From Iodobacter fluviatilis (GTDB lineage: Bacteria > Pseudomonadota > Gammaproteobacteria > Burkholderiales > Chitinibacteraceae): a stretch of DNA of 64,000 bases. Position 1 is the stretch's first letter; each line of letters begins with the position of its first letter. Positions 62,497 to 64,000 of this stretch are shown here, piece by piece. The position numbers and the translations under genes are program-made. The stretch is taken from positions 3,348,001-3,412,000 of the forward strand of contig NZ_CP025781.1 in the NCBI RefSeq assembly GCF_004194535.1. The letters are read 5' to 3'. The notes beneath the pieces are model-generated. The model saw only the letters and a list, made by a program, of their open reading frames with translations, was not told the DNA's origin and did not search any database.

Positions 62497-63824
62497 GCGA
62501 GTTGCTCCTGTTGAGTGAGTACCTGAGCACTGGCGGCCTTTTTAGCCAAATGAAATAGCACCGACACGTAGGCGACAAGTAGAAACGCATATAGAGATAG
62601 GTACATGGCTAAACTAGAAGCCAGCATGGTTGGCGTAGCACCACCAGCGGCTTCAGCGGTAGTTAACACGCCTGTGACTAGCCAAGGCTGGCGCCCCATT
62701 TCTGTGACATACCATCCCGCCAATGTGGCGACCCATCCAGAAAAAGTCATTCCCACCAGAATACGCAATAGCCAGCGTGGTGATTCTTTGCGGCGCAGCT
62801 TCCATGCGGCCAGCCAAGAAACAAGCAGCATCAGCGAGCCGATACCCGCCATGACGCGGAAACTCCAAAACACTTTTGCTACAGGGGGATGTTGGGGAAA
62901 GGACTCAAGTCCTTTTATTTCTCCATCCAAAGAGTGGGTGAGGATCAGGCTACCCAGCTTTGGAATACCCAGCGCGAAGTCATTGTTGTGAGTCTGCTCA
63001 TTGGGCAGCGCAAACAATAATAAGGGCACAGATTGCTCCGTTCGCCAGATGCCCTCTATCGCGGCCAGCTTGGCGGGTTGTACTTCTCGTGTTTTCAAGC
63101 CATGCATGTCCCCCACTACAATCTGCAGTGGAATCAACAGCGCAGCGGCAAGCACGCCTGTTTTTAAGGTCAGGCTCACTCCTTCACTGCTGTCCCCCTT
63201 CAGCCGGCGATAGGCGGACAAACCGGCTAATAAGAAAGCGGCCGTTAGGCCAGAAGCAATCAGCATGTGCGCGAAGCGGTATGGGGCAGAGGGATTGAAG
63301 ATGACTTCTAACCAACTTGTCACAACGGCGTGGCCATTGACCATCTCGAAGCCAGCAGGCGTTTGCATCCACGAGTTAAGCGTCAAGATCCAGAATGTCG
63401 ACATGGTATTGCCGAGAGCCACGATCAAGGTGGCTAAGGTATGAGCACGTTCGGAAATGCGAGATCTTCCGAACAGCATCACGCCAAGAAAGGTGGCTTC
63501 TAAGAAAAAGGCCGTAAGAATCTCATAAGAGAGCAGCGGTCCAGCAATATTGCCGACGACACGCATAAAGCCTGGCCAATTGGTACCAAATTGGAAACTC
63601 ATGGTGGCACCGGTGACCACGCCTAGTGCAAATGACAATGCAAATATCTTGATCCAAAAAGCATAGGCGTCCATCCAAGCCTGTTGGCCGGTTTTAATAT
63701 AACGCCATTTGAAAAATAATAGAAACCAGCCCAGTGCAATGTTAATAGAGGGAAAAAGAATATGAAAACTGATATTGGCGCCAAATTGAATGCGCGCCAT
63801 AGTAAGCGCATCAAGTACGTTCAT
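62493..63824 (-). CDS. cydA: Cytochrome bd-type quinol oxidase subunit I, cyanide-insensitive (CioA) type
   Basis: The 443-residue subunit has heme ligand His19 in FGANISFHILFPSINIALGW, a second in YRFAHMLIASGLTAAF near 186, the WMQTPAGFEM motif and GRQPWLVTGVLTTAEA near 378. The periplasmic Q loop is short compared with E. coli CydA (522 residues), as in cyanide-insensitive CioA forms. It oxidises ubiquinol and reduces oxygen to water. It is first in the operon. 63825-64000 contains no gene that I can support. Confidence 0.93.
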   Translation of the reverse strand: MNVLDALTMARIQFGANISFHILFPSINIALGWFLLFFKWRYIKTGQQAWMDAYAFWIKIFALSFALGVVTGATMSFQFGTNWPGFMRVVGNIAGPLLSYEILTAFFLEATFLGVMLFGRSRISERAHTLATLIVALGNTMSTFWILTLNSWMQTPAGFEMVNGHAVVTSWLEVIFNPSAPYRFAHMLIASGLTAAFLLAGLSAYRRLKGDSSEGVSLTLKTGVLAAALLIPLQIVVGDMHGLKTREVQPAKLAAIEGIWRTEQSVPLLLFALPNEQTHNNDFALGIPKLGSLILTHSLDGEIKGLESFPQHPPVAKVFWSFRVMAGIGSLMLLVSWLAAWKLRRKESPRWLLRILVGMTFSGWVATLAGWYVTEMGRQPWLVTGVLTTAEAAGGATPTMLASSLAMYLSLYAFLLVAYVSVLFHLAKKAASAQVLTQQEQLA

Positions 63825-64000
63825 AGAGTGTCTTTGTAAGTTAAGGCGGGGTGATAAAGTAGGCGTGCCACCACTTCAGGCATCGGCATCAGCGAGTAGA
63901 GTGGCGGAAACACAAGTATTTAAGCGAGAAGTGGGCTTATAGGGCTAAGCAGAGCCATGACAAATCTATGTCATGGCATTTAAGGCAATCTCTGCTTTAT

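Noticed and set aside
1-64000. CRISPR arrays, tRNA or rRNA genes.
   Set aside because: No regularly spaced repeats and no tRNA-like cloverleaf or rRNA sequence were seen by eye.

Overview
This window looks like a chromosomal segment of a betaproteobacterium of the Neisseriales, and most resembles Iodobacter- or Chitinibacter-like Chromobacteriaceae. The evidence is an ornithine carbamoyltransferase gene next to a DUF3579 gene, a CysI-type reductase followed by a DUF934 gene, a DUF2788 membrane protein, and moderate base composition. This placement is an inference from gene families and has not been tested by phylogeny.

Layout: 1-3.9 kb holds arginine biosynthesis (argG, argF), a LysE-type exporter and DUF2788/DUF3579 proteins. 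4.1-7.8 kb holds an SDR gene and a copper-efflux operon (copA, copZ, csoR) behind a near-perfect CsoR-type operator. A 403-bp non-autonomous mobile element with an intact target duplication sits at 7.88-8.28 kb. 8.6-11.3 kb carries phzF-like, lysR and SDR genes. 11.6-17.3 kb has a truncated DinB/ClbS-like gene, a secreted TIM-barrel-like protein, a GNAT enzyme, an M50 membrane protease and a B12-binding radical SAM enzyme. 17.9-27.3 kb is core: pepN, a nitrite/sulfite reductase with DUF934, rnk, an EAL-HDOD protein, and a tsaB-rimI-uracil glycosylase operon. 27.7-32.6 kb is a Fur-box-preceded siderophore uptake operon. 32.7-36.1 kb is a four-gene osmoprotectant ABC transporter. 36.9-39.4 kb has a quinone oxidoreductase and two pseudogenes (a PEP-CTERM protein and a glutathione S-transferase). 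39.6-43.0 kb is a periplasmic copper-detoxification group (small Cys/Met/His protein, DUF411, multicopper oxidase) followed by an App1-type phosphatase. 43.2-48.0 kb has a MocR regulator divergent from a flavin-binding protein, a lipoprotein and a YcaQ-like glycosylase. 48.1-57.2 kb is accessory, with remnants of IS5, IS66 and IS1595 elements, a frameshifted dsbB with dsbA, and an AT-rich two-gene cassette. 57.5-63.8 kb has bfd, an RstAB-like two-component system divergent from a MipA/OmpV porin, a degraded IS3 region and a cyanide-insensitive-type bd oxidase (cydAB).

The best candidate for an undescribed system is the AT-rich cassette at 52.9-56.1 kb. It holds a group II PLP-dependent decarboxylase and a protein with a minimal nucleotidyltransferase domain behind an unrecognised N-terminal half. 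The two genes are co-oriented and bracketed by inverted ends of an IS1595-like element. The second notable thread is mobile DNA: four 168-bp copies of a palindromic MITE family that inserts at CTAG, one of them inside a GST gene whose original reading frame can be rebuilt, plus the separate 403-bp element with an 8-bp target duplication. No tRNA, rRNA or CRISPR array was seen.
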